Of a stretch of 64,000 nt of DNA, positions 62,156-64,000 are shown piece by piece; position 1 is the stretch's first letter; every line of letters begins with the position of its first letter. The notes beneath the pieces are model-generated. The model was given only the letters and a program-made list of their open reading frames with translations. It was not told the DNA's origin and did not search any database. The position numbers and the translations under genes are program-made. Origin of the DNA: Caenorhabditis remanei. Lineage: Eukaryota; Nematoda; Chromadorea; Rhabditida; Rhabditidae. Location: assembly GCF_010183535.1 (NCBI RefSeq), contig NC_071333.1:18164587-18228586 (forward strand). The letters are read 5' to 3'.

Positions 62156-64000
62156 ATGGACCCGGGCCGTGGTCCGGGTGATGAGAATATAGACCCAGCT
62201 GAACGGCACAGATTGAACGAAGCTCATTTCCACAACATTCTTCAACTGATAAACCAGGAACGTCAATTGATGGGATTCCAATTTTTCCAAGCAAATGGAT
62301 TCCGAGAGCAGGACCCATTCAATCCAAGGCCAGTCCCTTTTCCAGAGAACGTAGTTGTTCCACAGCAGCAAGGTGTTCTTCCTGCTGGCCACGTTCAAGA
62401 ACAACCAGTCCAACAACCACAACCAGCACCGCCCCCATTGATGAATGAAATCAACCGAGTTTGGTTCCAACCACACAGATTTTGGAATCAAGAAAACGAC
62501 TTAGTGGACAGATTGATGCAACGTGGAGGACTCATGGGCATGCCAGTACAACCTGGAGAAGAACCAGTGGATGAAGAAGTTGCTCGTCAACGACGTGCTG
62601 CTCATCGCCAAGAGCAAATGGACAGATTCGAGCGTCACTTCCGAAGAAACAACGGACATCAAGATCCTGGATCGGATGATGAAGATGGGACAGGTATCGT
62701 TTGAATGTTATTTCAGCAATTTTATTTTCTCTACATTTCAGCTACCCCTGGATTCCCACGCGACTTTGATATTGTGGATTATCTGCCTGCATACATTGCA
62801 AGAGCCCATGAGGATCGGCTAAGTGAGCACAGAACATATATGTTTTCAAAAAACCTTTTGGAATTTTCCAGAGAAATTCGCTTGCCCACTCTGCAACCAA
62901 GATTCATTCAATATCCACTTTTTGGAGCACCTGAAGATCTGCGCTGCAGAGGTCGAAGCCAGTTTTGATGAGGTTCGTTGAGATAGTTGATCATTCATAA
63001 ATTCAATCCTCTTGCAGGAAGAGAAAGCGCTCGCTTTGTTCAATTCCAGTGAATACACTGTTCGTCAGTCACTTGCCCGTCTGAGAGAGCGATGTGAAGT
63101 TTCATACCTCTGCGCAATGTCTGACCCAGCTCTTCGCGTTCAGATGGCATGCGAGAAATGTCACGAGTTGCAAGATCATTTGGATGGACAGTGCATGGAT
63201 GATAACCAGAAGGCCGTTTTCCGCGTGAGTTTTTTGGGCTCTATTCCAGTTTAGATGTCCTTTGAAAACTCGAACGTCCCAAAAAACCCTCAGACGTCCC
63301 TTAAAACACTTAGACCTCCCTTGAAGCATTTTAACGCCCTTTTTGGTTTCAAATATGCTCAAAAATGTTTTGACGTCCCAAAAAACATATAGATGTCTTA
63401 AAAAACATATAGATGTCCCAAAAAACGTATAGACGTCCCAAAAAACATATAGACGTCCCAAAAAACATATAGACGTCCCAAAAAACATTGAAACGTGCAA
63501 AAAATATTTAGACGTCTCTACAACACTAAAAGTCACTGAAAGGGTTCAAGGAACGTCTAAATATTTTTGGGATGGTTAAATGTTTATTGGGACGTCCAAA
63601 CGTTTTTTTGGGACGTCTAAATTTTTTTTGGGACGTCTAAATATTCACAACTATATTTTGGTGTTTCAAGGGACGTCTAAACATTTTATGAGACGTTTCA
63701 AAAAAAATAGAGTTTGAAAGGATGTTTAAGTGTTTCACAGGACGTCTAAGTGTTTTAAGAGAAGTCTAAGAGTTTTTTGGGACGTGCTAGTTTTAAAGGA
63801 CATCTAAACTGGAATAGAGCCGTTTCTTGTTATAAAAAACGTTTCATTATCAATTTTGTTTTCAGGCCGAAGGGGAGAGAATCATCAATAAGGCGCTGAG
63901 CGAGTATTCTGATTACATGGAGTTGGAGATCAAGGTTGAGGTTGACAGAATCACCGACAAGTATACCGCTGCATATGAGAGAGACACTGTCCGCCCATTG
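62156..64000 (+). CDS. Zinc-motif paralog C, 5' part (runs off the window)
   Basis: Exons 62156-62693, 62742-62822, 62872-62972, 63018-63224 and 63866 to beyond 64000. A TTTTTTCAG acceptor ends 6 nt before the ATG. The N-terminal exon is Gln/Pro/Asn-rich (QQQGVLPAGHVQEQPVQQPQ region) then Arg/Glu-rich, ending in an acidic Asp/Ser block like its paralogs. Motif 1 is at 211-230 (CPLCNQDSFNIHFLEHLKIC) and motif 2 at 285-299 (CEKCHELQDHLDGQC). Exons 3 and 4 are 101 and 207 nt, exactly as in A and B. Intron 4 (63225-63865) is swollen by a palindromic short-unit repeat. The final coding exon lies outside the window. Function unknown; shares all comments on this family. Confidence 0.85.
63237..63821. 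repeat. Palindrome made of short tandem units in intron 4 of paralog C
   Basis: The left half carries about ten 20-bp units of GACGTCCCAAAAAACATATA type. The right half carries the reverse-complement type (GGGACGTCTAAATATT). The outer ends, GGCTCTATTCCAGTTTAGAT and ATCTAAACTGGAATAGAGCC, are perfect inverted repeats. The whole 585 bp sits inside the 641-bp intron. Confidence 0.9.

Noticed and set aside
63237..63821. CRISPR-like regular repeats
   Set aside because: The units are short, lack unique spacers, reverse direction in the middle and lie in a nematode intron; a palindromic minisatellite fits better.

Overview
The window reads as nematode nuclear DNA, very probably the X chromosome of Caenorhabditis elegans or a close relative. 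Introns are short (about 45-65 nt) with TTTTCAG acceptors, intergenic DNA is AT-rich, and the gene families are nematode-typical. The leucine-rich-repeat genes match what I recall of sym-1, let-4 and a third neighbour on C. elegans cosmid C44H4; that identification is from memory, not a search. All gene models were spliced by hand, keeping reading phase across each junction. Positions at some splice sites may be off by a base.

Layout. 1-15602 (+): 3' part of a large gene resembling bridge-like lipid transfer protein 3 (BLTP3/UHRF1BP1). Its 11.7-kb intron (1460-13198) holds three minus-strand genes for extracellular LRR proteins: sym-1 (1677-4034), let-4 (5116-7917) and a third LRR membrane protein (9048-11437). 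15603-20981: intergenic. 20982-23561 (-): HNF4-like nuclear hormone receptor. 26160-30371 (-): single-pass ZP-domain (cuticlin-like) membrane protein. 34765-35653 (+): 262-residue protein of unknown function with an acidic tail. 36084-36593 (-): small secreted protein with a Ly6/uPAR-like cysteine ending. 40159-41198 (-): 176-residue protein of unknown function. 47246-47509 (+): insulin-like peptide lacking the A-chain internal disulfide. 53567 to the window end (+): tandem array of three paralogous genes with two conserved zinc-binding-like motifs, plus a relic last exon of a fourth copy.

Themes. The three LRR proteins and the ZP protein all look like apical extracellular matrix or epithelial surface components. 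The tandem zinc-motif family is the least familiar material: internal exon lengths are almost identical among copies while the N-terminal exon has diverged completely. Upstream of the first copy lie several degenerate copies of a 5'-flanking module.

Non-coding DNA is rich in palindromic DNA-transposon-like elements: one family with at least six copies, one TA-flanked 785-bp palindrome, a palindrome of short tandem units inside an intron of the last gene, and a tRNA-related SINE-like repeat. No rRNA gene or confident functional tRNA gene was found; a search for microRNAs by eye is not reliable.
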